Both the position numbers and the translations under genes were made by a program. From CAVVAH01 sp963746175 (GTDB lineage Bacteria > Actinomycetota > Actinomycetes > JACCUZ01): 13,100 nucleotides of DNA. How positions within the stretch are numbered: position 1 is the first letter of the stretch; each line of letters starts with the position of its first letter. Under the pieces are notes generated by a model, which was given only the letters and a program-made list of their open reading frames with translations, was not told where the DNA came from and searched no databases. The stretch covers positions 1 through 13,100 of the forward strand of contig CAVVAH010000007.1 of the NCBI GenBank assembly GCA_963746175.1, read 5' to 3'. This document shows, in pieces, positions 6,061-12,301 of the stretch.

Positions 6061-6696
6061 GTGCACGCGGTCCTGGACGTCCTGCCGGACCTGTCGCCGG
6101 ACCTCGACACCCTGACCGCTACGGCGGTCTACGTCGTCGTGCTCGGCTTCGTCTTCGCCGAGTCCGGCCTGCTCGTCGGATTCTTCCTGCCGGGCGACAC
6201 GATCCTGTTCGGCGCCGGGGTGGTGTCCGGCCACCCGGGCTCGGGGGTGTCGATCGCGCTGCTCGCACCGGCCGCCTTCGCGGCAGCGGTCGCCGGCGAC
6301 TCGGTCGGCTACGCCCTGGGCAGCCGCCTCGGCCGCGGCCGCCTCGAGCAGCGGGTCGAGGCCGGTCGGCTGGAACGACGCCACCTCGAGCGGGCCGACG
6401 CGTTCTTCGTCCGGTGGGGCTGGTGGGCCGTCGTCGTCGCGCGCTGGGTCCCGTGGATCCGCACGTTCACGCCGGTACTCGCGGGCGCCAGCCGGATGGC
6501 GTACGGCCGGTTCCTGTCGGCGAACGTCGCCGGCGCGCTCTGCTGGGCCGTCGGCCTCACGGTGCTCGGACACGTCGCGGCGTCGGAGCCGGCGCTGCGG
6601 CACGCGTCGTACGTCGTCGCGGCGCTGTTCGTCGGTGGCTCGGTCGTCGCGGGTGTCGTCGGCTGGGTCCGACGTCGGCGGCTCGCCAGGCAGTAG
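6061..6696 (+). CDS. DedA family membrane protein (copy 1)
   Basis: A 211-residue polytopic membrane protein of the DedA/SNARE-associated (VTT) family. Members act in cytoplasmic membrane homeostasis, some as flippases for undecaprenyl phosphate or phosphatidylethanolamine; the substrate here is inferred at most. Family signatures are FAESGLLVGFFLPGDTILF (32-50, conserved E34 and D46), AGDSVGYALGSRLGR (78-92), the RWVPWIRTFTPVLAGASRM re-entrant arginine motif (128-146, R128 and R134) and a C-terminal hydrophobic stretch ending in a basic tail. The GTG start follows a TACAGT box by 6 nt. The stop codon TAG is also the first half of the next gene's -10 box. A second DedA lies 0.6 kb downstream; this copy is the more divergent, with tryptophans around the arginine motif. 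Confidence 0.93.
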   Translation: MHAVLDVLPDLSPDLDTLTATAVYVVVLGFVFAESGLLVGFFLPGDTILFGAGVVSGHPGSGVSIALLAPAAFAAAVAGDSVGYALGSRLGRGRLEQRVEAGRLERRHLERADAFFVRWGWWAVVVARWVPWIRTFTPVLAGASRMAYGRFLSANVAGALCWAVGLTVLGHVAASEPALRHASYVVAALFVGGSVVAGVVGWVRRRRLARQ

Positions 6697-6706
6697 CGTC
6701 GCTGGC
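6694..6706 (+). promoter_or_regulatory. Leaderless -10 box of the RodZ-C-like gene, sharing the DedA stop codon
   Basis: TAGCGT (6694-6699), then CGCTGGC, then GTG at 6707. TAG is the stop codon of the upstream DedA gene, the same arrangement as at 4462-4464. Confidence 0.55.
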
Positions 6707-7222
6707 GTGGGCCGACACACGACCCCGGGCAGCGGAACTCCGGAACCTGACCGCGGGTTCTGGGTGCGACTTGCCGTCGCGGCCGTCGTCCTGGTCCTGG
6801 TCGGCAGCTACGCCGTGCTGAGGTTCACCGGCGGCGACGACGGCGTCCAGACGGCCGGCGAGCCCACCGGGAGCTCCACGCCGTCGTCGACGACGAGCAG
6901 CGGCGCCGCGGCTCCCAGCAGCTCGGCTCCGGCCGCGTCGCCGTCGGCCTCGCCGTCGACCACGTCGGCCGCCACGCCGGCGAAGCGGCCACCCACGCTG
7001 GCGTTCACCGTGAAGTACCCGGCGTACATCACCGTGCGCGTGCCCGGCGGCGTGTCGCTGGTGTCGAAGCTCTTCAAGGCCGGCGCCAAGGCGTCGTACG
7101 ACAAGAAGGTGCTGCAGGTCGTCAACGGCCGGCCGGCCGCGGTGCGGTTCGTCGTCAACGGCAAGCCTCGCAAGCCGGGTCCGTCCGGCCAGACCGAGGT
7201 CTTCACCGTCCGCCGGAAGTGA
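6707..7222 (+). CDS. Single-pass membrane protein with Ser/Pro/Thr-rich linker and RodZ C-terminal-like (DUF4115) domain
   Basis: A 171-residue protein: a short N-terminal tail (1-18), one membrane segment WVRLAVAAVVLVLVGSYAVL (19-38), a low-complexity Ser/Thr/Ala/Pro linker (about 50-95) and a compact beta-rich domain (97-170). That domain follows the pattern of the RodZ C-terminal domain: an aromatic YPAYITVRV strand, a glycine turn, KLFKAGAKASYD, then VNGRPAAVRFVVNGKPRKPG and a final TEVFTV strand. RodZ itself carries a cytoplasmic HTH that binds MreB; no HTH is encoded here, and the frame upstream is inside dedA. Expected topology puts the DUF4115-like domain outside the membrane. The GTG at 6707 is chosen for the TAGCGT box 7 nt upstream. 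The domain call is by pattern and needs a profile search. Confidence 0.75.
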   Translation: MGRHTTPGSGTPEPDRGFWVRLAVAAVVLVLVGSYAVLRFTGGDDGVQTAGEPTGSSTPSSTTSSGAAAPSSSAPAASPSASPSTTSAATPAKRPPTLAFTVKYPAYITVRVPGGVSLVSKLFKAGAKASYDKKVLQVVNGRPAAVRFVVNGKPRKPGPSGQTEVFTVRRK

Positions 7223-7266
7223 CGGACCCGGGGGCGGCGGTCAGTTCGCGTACAGGTACCGCTGGG

Positions 7267-7278
7267 TAGCCTCAGGCG
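7267..7278 (+). promoter_or_regulatory. Leaderless -10 box of DedA copy 2
   Basis: TAGCCT (7267-7272), then CAGGCG, then GTG at 7279. The upstream gap 7223-7266 shows no convincing -35 hexamer or terminator. Confidence 0.55.
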
Positions 7279-7914
7279 GTGCAGACGCTGACCGTCACGG
7301 CCCTCGGCCCGTCCTGGCTCGACCCCAACTCGATCGTGACGGACTTCGGTCTGCTGGGGGTCACGTTGATCCTCTTCGCCGAGTGCGGGCTGCTCGTCGG
7401 CTTCTTCCTCCCGGGCGACACGCTGCTGTTCGCCGCGGGGGTCCTGGTCAAGAAGGGCACCTTCGACCAGCCGCTGTGGCTGGTCATCGCCGTCGAGGCG
7501 GTCGCCGCCATCGTCGGCAACCTGGTCGGCTACGAGATCGGCCGCCGCGGTGGACCGGCCGTCTTCAACAAGCCGGACTCCCGCCTGTTCAAGCCGGACT
7601 ACGTCGAGCGCACCCAGGCGTTCTTCGACCGCTACGGCGCCCTCGCGATCGTGCTCGGCCGGTTCGTGCCAGTGGTGCGCACGTTCATCACCGTGATGGC
7701 CGGCGCCGGCCGGATGCAGTTCCGCACCTACGCGACGTACACCGTGCTGGGCGGCCTGCTGTGGACCGTCTCGGTGACGATGCTCGGCTACTTCCTCGGC
7801 AACGTCGCCTTCATCGCCGACAACATCGAGCTGTTGCTCCTCGCCGGCGTCCTGGTCTCGGTCGTCCCGGTCGGGTTCGGCCTGATCCGGCACACCCGGT
7901 CGTCACGGAGCTGA
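7279..7914 (+). CDS. DedA family membrane protein (copy 2)
   Basis: A 211-residue DedA/VTT membrane protein, closer to the family consensus than copy 1. Signatures are FAECGLLVGFFLPGDTLLF (33-51, E35 and D47), IVGNLVGYEIGRRGGPAVF (78-96), FFDRYGALAIVLGRFVPVVRTF (115-136, R128 and R134), VMAGAGRMQFRTYATY (139-154) and a final membrane helix with a basic tail. The cell membrane is the site of action; lipid-carrier transport is the family role, inferred here. The GTG start follows a TAGCCT box by 6 nt. Its 3' end converges on lemA with 19 bp between stop codons, a gap that includes a GGCCGGCC palindrome but no strong terminator. Both DedA proteins have exactly 211 residues, consistent with an old tandem duplication later separated by the RodZ-C-like gene. 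Confidence 0.95.
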   Translation: MQTLTVTALGPSWLDPNSIVTDFGLLGVTLILFAECGLLVGFFLPGDTLLFAAGVLVKKGTFDQPLWLVIAVEAVAAIVGNLVGYEIGRRGGPAVFNKPDSRLFKPDYVERTQAFFDRYGALAIVLGRFVPVVRTFITVMAGAGRMQFRTYATYTVLGGLLWTVSVTMLGYFLGNVAFIADNIELLLLAGVLVSVVPVGFGLIRHTRSSRS

Positions 7915-7933
7915 CCGGCCGGCCGCCCGTACG

Positions 7934-8494
7934 TCAGGAGAAGTCGACGGTCGGTGCGGCGCGGACCGCCTCGTCCTCGACCTCGAAGTACTCCTCCTTG
8001 TGGAAGCCGAACGAGCTCGCCACCAGGTTGGAGGGGAACGACTCGACGCGGGTGTTCAAGGCCCGCACGTTGGCGTTGTAGAAGCGCCGGCCGGCGGCGA
8101 TCCGGTCCTCGGTCTCGGCGAGCTGCTGCTGGAGCTCGAGGAAGTTGGTGCTCGCCTTGAGGTCGGGGTAGGCCTCGGCGACCGCGAACAGCCGGCCCAG
8201 CGCCTGACCGAGAACGCCTTCCTGGCGCCCCTGCTCGGCGGGTGACGAGCCGGGGCTCGCCGCTGCGGCGCGGGCCTTGGTGACGGCGTCGAAGACCTCG
8301 CGCTCGTGCGTCGCGTAGCCCTTGACGGTCTCGACCAGGTTGGGGATCAGGTCGTGCCGGCGCTTGAGCTCGACGTCGATCTGGCGCCACGACTCCTGCA
8401 CCAGGTTCCGCTGCGAGACGAAGCGGTTGTAGGCGATGACGACGTAGATCGCGAGGAGCACGACCACTGCCAGGACGATCCACACCACGGTCAT
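7934..8494 (-). CDS. lemA: LemA family membrane protein
   Basis: A 186-residue LemA protein: one N-terminal membrane helix (about 3-21, VVWIVLAVVVLLAIYVVIAY) and a long helical domain with the family signatures VQESWRQIDVELKRRHDLIPNL (32-53), VETVKGYATHE, AYPDLKASTNFLELQQQLAETEDRIA, and RRFYNANVRALNTRVESFPSN, ending in FGFHKEEYFEVED. LemA proteins are membrane-anchored with no firm general function. The ATG at 8492-8494 is chosen over the in-frame ATG at 8504-8506 because a TATGCT box lies exactly 7 nt before it, matching the other genes; the upstream ATG would overlap that box. The neighbour encodes a membrane protein of DUF3137-like pattern, an association known for LemA elsewhere. Confidence 0.95.
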   Translation of the reverse strand: MTVVWIVLAVVVLLAIYVVIAYNRFVSQRNLVQESWRQIDVELKRRHDLIPNLVETVKGYATHEREVFDAVTKARAAAASPGSSPAEQGRQEGVLGQALGRLFAVAEAYPDLKASTNFLELQQQLAETEDRIAAGRRFYNANVRALNTRVESFPSNLVASSFGFHKEEYFEVEDEAVRAAPTVDFS

Positions 8495-8507
8495 GCCTGT
8501 GAGCATA
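8495..8507 (-). promoter_or_regulatory. Leaderless -10 box of lemA, deciding its start
   Basis: TATGCT (8502-8507), then CACAGGC, then ATG on the minus strand. It overlaps the alternative upstream ATG (8504-8506), which argues against that start. Confidence 0.55.
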
Positions 8508-8527
8508 GGGATCGCCCACCCCAGTTG

Positions 8528-9211
8528 TCAGACGTCGCCGCCGTGGTCCTTCCAGACGAAGGTCGGGATCCCGGCGTGCACGGCGCCGAGCACCGCACAC
8601 GTCTTGACCACCTCGGCCGGGTCGAGCCGGCCCTCGGCGAACCCGACCAGGTCCGAGCCGCAGGTGCGCCAGCCCTCGGCGTCCATGCTGATCAGGTACT
8701 GCATCGTGCGCGGCGTGAGGACGTCGCTGGCCAGCTTGGCCGACGTCGCGCTGACCCGGAACTTCCGGTTGAAGTCCTCGCTCTCCAGGTCGATGTCCTG
8801 CACCAGCCCGACGGCACCGGCCATCCGGTCCATCACGCCCTCGCGCTGCACCTCGACCCGGCCGAGGTAGCCCTGCATCGGCACCACGGTGACGGCCCAG
8901 TGGTGCGTGCTCGTGGTGCGGTTGCCCTTCGAGTCGGTGGAGTGGGTCTGGTACGAGTAGTCGAACGCCGTGAACGGCCGGCCGGACTCGGTGCCGGAGA
9001 GCACGTTGCGCGCCCGCTGGTGGTCGCCCTTGCCGAACGGCGTACCCGGCCACCGGTCGCACAGCGCCGGCACCTCGGCCGTGTACTGCCAGCCGCGGTT
9101 GCGTGCGAACTGCAGCATCCGCTCGCGGCGCTTCTGCTCCAGCAGGTAGCCACCGACGGCGACCGCGACGGCGCCGAGACCGAAGAGGACGAAGAGCAGG
9201 GTGCTGGACAT
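8528..9211 (-). CDS. Membrane-anchored protein of unknown function, DUF3137-like pattern
   Basis: A 227-residue protein with one N-terminal membrane helix (4-23, TLLFVLFGLGAVAVAVGGYL), a basic stretch KRRERMLQFARNRGW, then a soluble region. Within it, ARNVLSGTESGRPFTAFDYSY (67-87) and ESEDFNRKFRVSATSAKLASDVLTPRTMQYL follow the arrangement seen in DUF3137 and related proteins next to LemA: a modifiable-substrate strand pair, an EDFN-x-x-F core, then a helix with LTPR-x-M. I do not recognise a catalytic site. pyrE ends 10 nt upstream and lemA starts 33 nt downstream on the same strand, so co-transcription from pyrE is likely; no TANNNT box or ribosome site precedes the ATG at 9209-9211. Confidence 0.75.
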   Translation of the reverse strand: MSSTLLFVLFGLGAVAVAVGGYLLEQKRRERMLQFARNRGWQYTAEVPALCDRWPGTPFGKGDHQRARNVLSGTESGRPFTAFDYSYQTHSTDSKGNRTTSTHHWAVTVVPMQGYLGRVEVQREGVMDRMAGAVGLVQDIDLESEDFNRKFRVSATSAKLASDVLTPRTMQYLISMDAEGWRTCGSDLVGFAEGRLDPAEVVKTCAVLGAVHAGIPTFVWKDHGGDV

Positions 9212-9221
9212 GAGGCCGCGG

Positions 9222-9758
9222 TCAGTCGAGCCCGAGGTCGTCGAGCTGGTACGCCGCCCGGTAGGTCAGGCCCTCGGCCTCGACCTTGCCCGCGGCGCCA
9301 CGCTCGACGATGACGGCGACGCCGACCACCTCGGCACCGGCCTCGCGCAGGGCGTGCACCGCGGTGAGCACCGAGCCACCGGTCGTCGACGTGTCCTCGA
9401 CGGCCAGCACGCGGCGACCGGTGACGTCCGGCCCCTCGATCCGGCGCTGCAACCCGTGCGCCTTGCCCTCCTTGCGCACCACGAACGCGTCCAGCCGGCG
9501 ACCGCGAGCGGCTGCCGCGTGCAGCATCGCGGTGGCCACCGGGTCGGCACCGAGGGTCAGCCCGCCGACCGCGTCGTAGTCGAGGTCCTCGGTGAGGTCG
9601 AGCATCACCTGGCCGACCAGCGGCGCCGCCGCGGCGTCGAGGGTGATGCGGCGGAGGTCCACGTAGTAGTCCGCCTCCCGGCCCGAGGAGAGCACCACCC
9701 GGCCGTGCACGACGGCCTTGTCGGTGATCTGGGTCAGCAGGTCGTCGCGCGCAGTCAT
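9222..9758 (-). CDS. pyrE: Orotate phosphoribosyltransferase
   Basis: A 178-residue enzyme of de novo pyrimidine synthesis that joins orotate and PRPP to give orotidine 5'-phosphate. The PRPP-binding motif is VLAVEDTSTTGGSVLTAV, with the paired acidic residues and TTGG loop intact. Other family features are HGRVVLSSGREADYYVDLRR near the N-terminus (orotate and PRPP contacts), GGLTLGADPVATAM and the flexible-loop FVVRKEGKAHG with catalytic lysines. Length is normal for the short actinobacterial form. The ATG (9756-9758) follows a TAGCAT box by 7 nt, so a leaderless transcript is likely. A MITE-like element lies directly upstream and its CTAG flank overlaps this box. The membrane-protein gene follows after 10 nt. 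Confidence 0.96.
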   Translation of the reverse strand: MTARDDLLTQITDKAVVHGRVVLSSGREADYYVDLRRITLDAAAAPLVGQVMLDLTEDLDYDAVGGLTLGADPVATAMLHAAAARGRRLDAFVVRKEGKAHGLQRRIEGPDVTGRRVLAVEDTSTTGGSVLTAVHALREAGAEVVGVAVIVERGAAGKVEAEGLTYRAAYQLDDLGLD

Positions 9759-9771
9759 GGTCGCGATGCTA
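9759..9771 (-). promoter_or_regulatory. Leaderless -10 box of pyrE
   Basis: TAGCAT (9766-9771), then CGCGACC, then ATG on the minus strand. Its first three bases are part of the CTAG that flanks the repeat element at 9769-9937. Confidence 0.6.
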
Positions 9772-9937
9772 GGGCGTGTCTCCCCACCCGCTCTCGACCT
9801 GTGAGCGTGTCGAGGCGCCCGATCCGGCGAGGCGGAGGAGCCCCGCGTAGCGGTGTTCTACGCGGGGCGAACGACAACGCCGCCGGGCGGGATGCATCGG
9901 CGCGCGAGCCGTGATGGGGTGGGGCTACGCGCCCTAG
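9769..9937. mobile_element. MITE-like non-coding element with terminal inverted repeats and CTAG flanks
   Basis: The left end reads CTAG then GGCGTGTCTCCCCACCC (9773-9789). The right end, read inward on the minus strand, is CTAG then GGCGCGTAGCCCCACCC (9933-9917); 14 of 17 terminal bases agree. Both sides are bordered by CTAG (9769-9772, 9934-9937), compatible with a 4-bp target duplication of the kind made by IS5-type elements. The 161-bp interior has no ORF with coding character and contains a perfect 11-bp stem hairpin. It fills most of the 247-bp pyrE/ridA divergent gap. A transposase-less derivative is inferred; no full-length parent is visible here. Confidence 0.6.
9840..9868. terminator. 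Perfect 11-bp stem hairpin inside the MITE-like element
   Basis: GCCCCGCGTAG (9840-9850) pairs fully with CTACGCGGGGC (9858-9868) around a 7-nt CGGTGTT loop. No U-tract follows on either strand. Its position between two divergent genes means it ends neither; it could act as a factor-independent stop for antisense transcripts, or simply be structure of the element. Confidence 0.45.
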
Positions 9938-10005
9938 GACAGTGTGGTGCGCCGCCCGCCGGCGTAGACGACGACCCGCCAGCCGCAGCCTCGAGGAGCC
10001 CACCG

Positions 10006-10428
10006 ATGCCCACGCACGAACGCCTCACCGCACCCGACGGGCTGGCCCCCGGCAACGGCTACTCGCACGCGGTCGTCACCAGCGGCCGCACGGCATACGT
10101 CTCGGGACAGGTCGCGCTGGACGCCTCGGGCAACCTGGTCGGCGGTGACGACATCGGCGCGCAGACCGAGCAGTGCCTGGCCAACGTCCGCCGGGTGCTC
10201 GACGGCCTCGGCGTGACCTGGGCCGACGTCGCCAAGCTCGGCTGGTACGTCGTGGACGCGAGCCAGGTGCAGGAGGTGCGCGACGCGCGGGACGGCGTCC
10301 TGCGGCCGGCGCTCGGCGACCAGCCCAACCCGGCGAGCACGCTGGTGCAGGTCGCTGCCCTGTTCCGGCCGGACCTGCTGGTCGAGGTCGACGCGGTCGT
10401 GGCGCTGCCGGGTCCCTGGGGTGCCTGA
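10006..10428 (+). CDS. RidA/YjgF family protein lacking the catalytic arginine
   Basis: A 140-residue protein with the YjgF/Rid fold: YVSGQVALDASGNLVGGDDIGAQTEQCLANVRRVLDGLG (31-69), an ADVAKLGWYVVDASQV strand/helix and the closing NPASTLVQVAALFRPDLLVEVDAVVAL (108-134). Canonical RidA deaminates reactive enamine/imine intermediates and needs an arginine in the P-A-R-S/T motif (R105 in E. coli numbering). Here that motif is PAST, with serine at 111, so imine deaminase activity is doubtful; other Rid subgroups lack the arginine and have unclear roles. The ATG is set by GAGGAG (9993-9998) 7 nt upstream, a real ribosome site unlike most neighbours. The gene overlaps the following hydrolase or nearly so, suggesting one transcript. 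Confidence 0.9.
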   Translation: MPTHERLTAPDGLAPGNGYSHAVVTSGRTAYVSGQVALDASGNLVGGDDIGAQTEQCLANVRRVLDGLGVTWADVAKLGWYVVDASQVQEVRDARDGVLRPALGDQPNPASTLVQVAALFRPDLLVEVDAVVALPGPWGA

Positions 10429-10435
10429 GGCCGGC

Positions 10436-11155
10436 GTGACGGCGGCGGTACTCGTCCTCGCGCACAGCCCGCTGACCGGGCCGGAGGCGTGGGGTGCGCT
10501 GCCGGCCGACCTGAGCCGCCGCGGCCACCAGGTCGTCGTGGTCGAGGTCCGTGACGACGACGCAGCGCCGTTCGCCTCGCGGTACGTCGCCCGCGCGGCC
10601 CTGCAGGTGCGGGACGCCTGCGACGACGCGCGCACGGTGCTGGTCGGGCACTCCGGGGCGGGCTACCTGCTGCCGCTGCTCGGCGCCGCTCGCCGGTCGG
10701 CCCGGGCGCCGGTGGCGGCGTACGTCTTCCTCGACGCCGGGCTGCCGCCGTCGCGGCCCTCGTCGCGGCTGGACCTGCTGCGGGCCGAGGCGCCCGACCT
10801 GGCGGACGAGCTCGGCCCGCACCTGGCCGGCGGGGGGACCTTCCCGGACTGGACCGGCGACGACCTGCGCGACCTGGTGCCGGACGACGCGCTCCGCGCC
10901 GCGCTGGTCGCGGGGCTGCGGCGGCGGGGTGCGGACTTCTTCACCGAAGCGTTGCCGGTGGCGCCGGACTGGCCGGACGCACCGTGCGGCTTCCTGCGGC
11001 TGTCACCCGGGTACGACGACCCGGCCCGGCTGGCCGGTCAACGGGGCTGGCCGCGTGTCCTGGGGCCTGACGACCGGCCGGGCGGCCACTTCGCCATGCT
11101 CGCCGACCCCGCGTCCGTCGCCGACGACCTCGAGACCGTCCTCGCCCTCCTCTGA
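10436..11155 (+). CDS. Alpha/beta-fold hydrolase
   Basis: A 239-residue alpha/beta hydrolase. An N-terminal strand AAVLVLAHSPLTGPEAW contains the oxyanion region, the nucleophile elbow VGHSGAG places S73, and GGHFAML near the end supplies the likely catalytic H218; the acid is not certain. No signal peptide. Substrate is unknown. Two GTG starts are possible: 10421, overlapping ridA by 8 nt with a weak purine run, and 10436, with GAGG 5 nt upstream and the usual short N-terminus before the first strand. I prefer 10436. Tight coupling to ridA suggests translational coupling in a two-gene operon. A nested hairpin follows the stop codon. Confidence 0.85.
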   Translation: MTAAVLVLAHSPLTGPEAWGALPADLSRRGHQVVVVEVRDDDAAPFASRYVARAALQVRDACDDARTVLVGHSGAGYLLPLLGAARRSARAPVAAYVFLDAGLPPSRPSSRLDLLRAEAPDLADELGPHLAGGGTFPDWTGDDLRDLVPDDALRAALVAGLRRRGADFFTEALPVAPDWPDAPCGFLRLSPGYDDPARLAGQRGWPRVLGPDDRPGGHFAMLADPASVADDLETVLALL

Positions 11156-11159
11156 CGAC

Positions 11160-11203
11160 TTGTCAGCCGTAGGTCGCCGTATCTGGCGACGAGGGGCTGA
11201 CAA
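11160..11203. terminator. Nested double hairpin between convergent genes, likely bidirectional terminator
   Basis: The outer stem TTGTCAGCC (11160-11168) pairs perfectly with GGCTGACAA (11195-11203). The inner stem GTCGCC (11173-11178) pairs with GGCGAC (11185-11190) around GTATCT. Symmetric 4-nt internal loops separate them. It lies 5 nt after the hydrolase stop and 7 nt beyond the 3' end of the converging SDR gene. There is no U-tract, as is common in actinobacteria. Confidence 0.7.
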
Positions 11204-11209
11204 CTGCGG

Positions 11210-12241
11210 TCAGGGGACGCGGGTGTGCCAGGCGGCGAGGATGCGGGCCTCCTTGGCCGGGTCGATGCCGTTGGCCTTGACGTAGTCGCGGTCCGGCAGG
11301 GCGGGTGCTCCTGCACCGGAGCGCAGCAGCGGTTCCAACCACACCCAGGTGTCGGCGACCGTCTCGCGCAGCGGCCGGTTCCGCATCCCGGCCGCCTGGG
11401 TGCGGTCGGTGGCCGCCAGCCAGACGGCGTCGCCGTCCTGGCCGGGCGGCATCCAGAGCGGCAGCTCGGTCCACGGCTCCACGTCGTGCTCGAGCAGCAG
11501 GTCGTCGGTGACCCAGGTGAGGCGCGCGTCGCCGCCGGTCACCTCGACGCAGTGCTGCAGCAGCTCGCCGTACGTCGAGCTGGCGGGCGGCGCGGTGGCG
11601 TTGAACGTGCCCGGCGGGCCGTGCTCGCCGCAGTCGAGCAGGAACCGTGCGAGGTCGCGCGCGTCGACCAGCTGGGTCGGGACGCCGGGGTCGCCCGGCG
11701 CCAGCACCTCGCCACCGCGGTCCATCCGGATCAGCCAGGCCGGCAACCGGCCGACGTTCTCGTGCGGGCCGAGGATGAGGCCGGCCCGCGCGATGGTCGA
11801 CCGGTCGCCGAACACCTCGGTGACAGCCCGCTCGCAGCCCGCCTTGAGCTTGCCGTAGTCGCCGTCGTCCGGGCCGGCGTCGGACGGGCAGTCCTGCCCG
11901 TCGAGGCCGTCCGGCGTCGGCTGCCCGGGCCAGGTGGTGGTCGCGCTGATGCTGGACACGAAGACGTAGTGCGCGCCCGACTCCGCGAGGGCGCGTACCG
12001 ACTTCCCGACGACGCGGGGAACGAAGCCACACGTGTCGACGACGACGTCGAACGAGCGCCCGTCGAGCTGTCGCAGCGCGTCGTCGTCGTCGCGGTCGCC
12101 GCGCAGGGCCTCGACGCCGTCGGCGTCCGGCGCGCTCTTCCCGCGGTTGAACGTGGTGACCTGCCAGCCGCGCGCCAACGCGTCGTCGGCAGTAGCCCGG
12201 CCGAGGAACGACGTGCCGCCGATGACGAGGAGTGCAGGCAT
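11210..12241 (-). CDS. NAD-dependent epimerase/dehydratase (extended SDR)
   Basis: A 343-residue Rossmann-fold protein of the extended/atypical short-chain dehydrogenase group. The N-terminal cofactor motif is VIGGTSFLGRATADDAL (6-22), a G-G-T-x-F-L-G variant; FNRGK (31-35) suggests an arginine that could favour NADP. D69 ends the VVVDT strand, SSIS (96-99) holds the catalytic serine, and Y129-x-x-x-K133 in YGKLKAGCE is the catalytic pair. The region STIARAGLILGPHENVGRLP is the usual substrate-side segment, with a C-terminal PAKEARILAAWHTRVP tail. Substrate is unknown; similar actinobacterial genes are annotated only as epimerases or reductases. The ATG (12239-12241) is preceded by AGGA at 7 nt, or by a weak CAGGAT -10 at 6 nt. 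It is divergent from the DinB gene. Confidence 0.88.
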   Translation of the reverse strand: MPALLVIGGTSFLGRATADDALARGWQVTTFNRGKSAPDADGVEALRGDRDDDDALRQLDGRSFDVVVDTCGFVPRVVGKSVRALAESGAHYVFVSSISATTTWPGQPTPDGLDGQDCPSDAGPDDGDYGKLKAGCERAVTEVFGDRSTIARAGLILGPHENVGRLPAWLIRMDRGGEVLAPGDPGVPTQLVDARDLARFLLDCGEHGPPGTFNATAPPASSTYGELLQHCVEVTGGDARLTWVTDDLLLEHDVEPWTELPLWMPPGQDGDAVWLAATDRTQAAGMRNRPLRETVADTWVWLEPLLRSGAGAPALPDRDYVKANGIDPAKEARILAAWHTRVP

Positions 12242-12301
12242 GGTCCGATCCTGGCCGACACCGCGGCGACCCGCCAGAGTCGTTCACCCAGGGCGGACAG
12301 G

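Noticed and set aside
5311..6720. Upstream extension of the GNAT frame to 752 codons
   Set aside because: The extension is antisense or out of frame to the RNA methyltransferase and DedA genes and shows no domain. The GNAT start at 5310 has a promoter-like box at the right distance.
8495..8506. Upstream ATG for lemA giving MLTGMTVV
   Set aside because: It would sit inside the TATGCT box that is exactly 7 nt before the second ATG, the spacing seen at the other genes.
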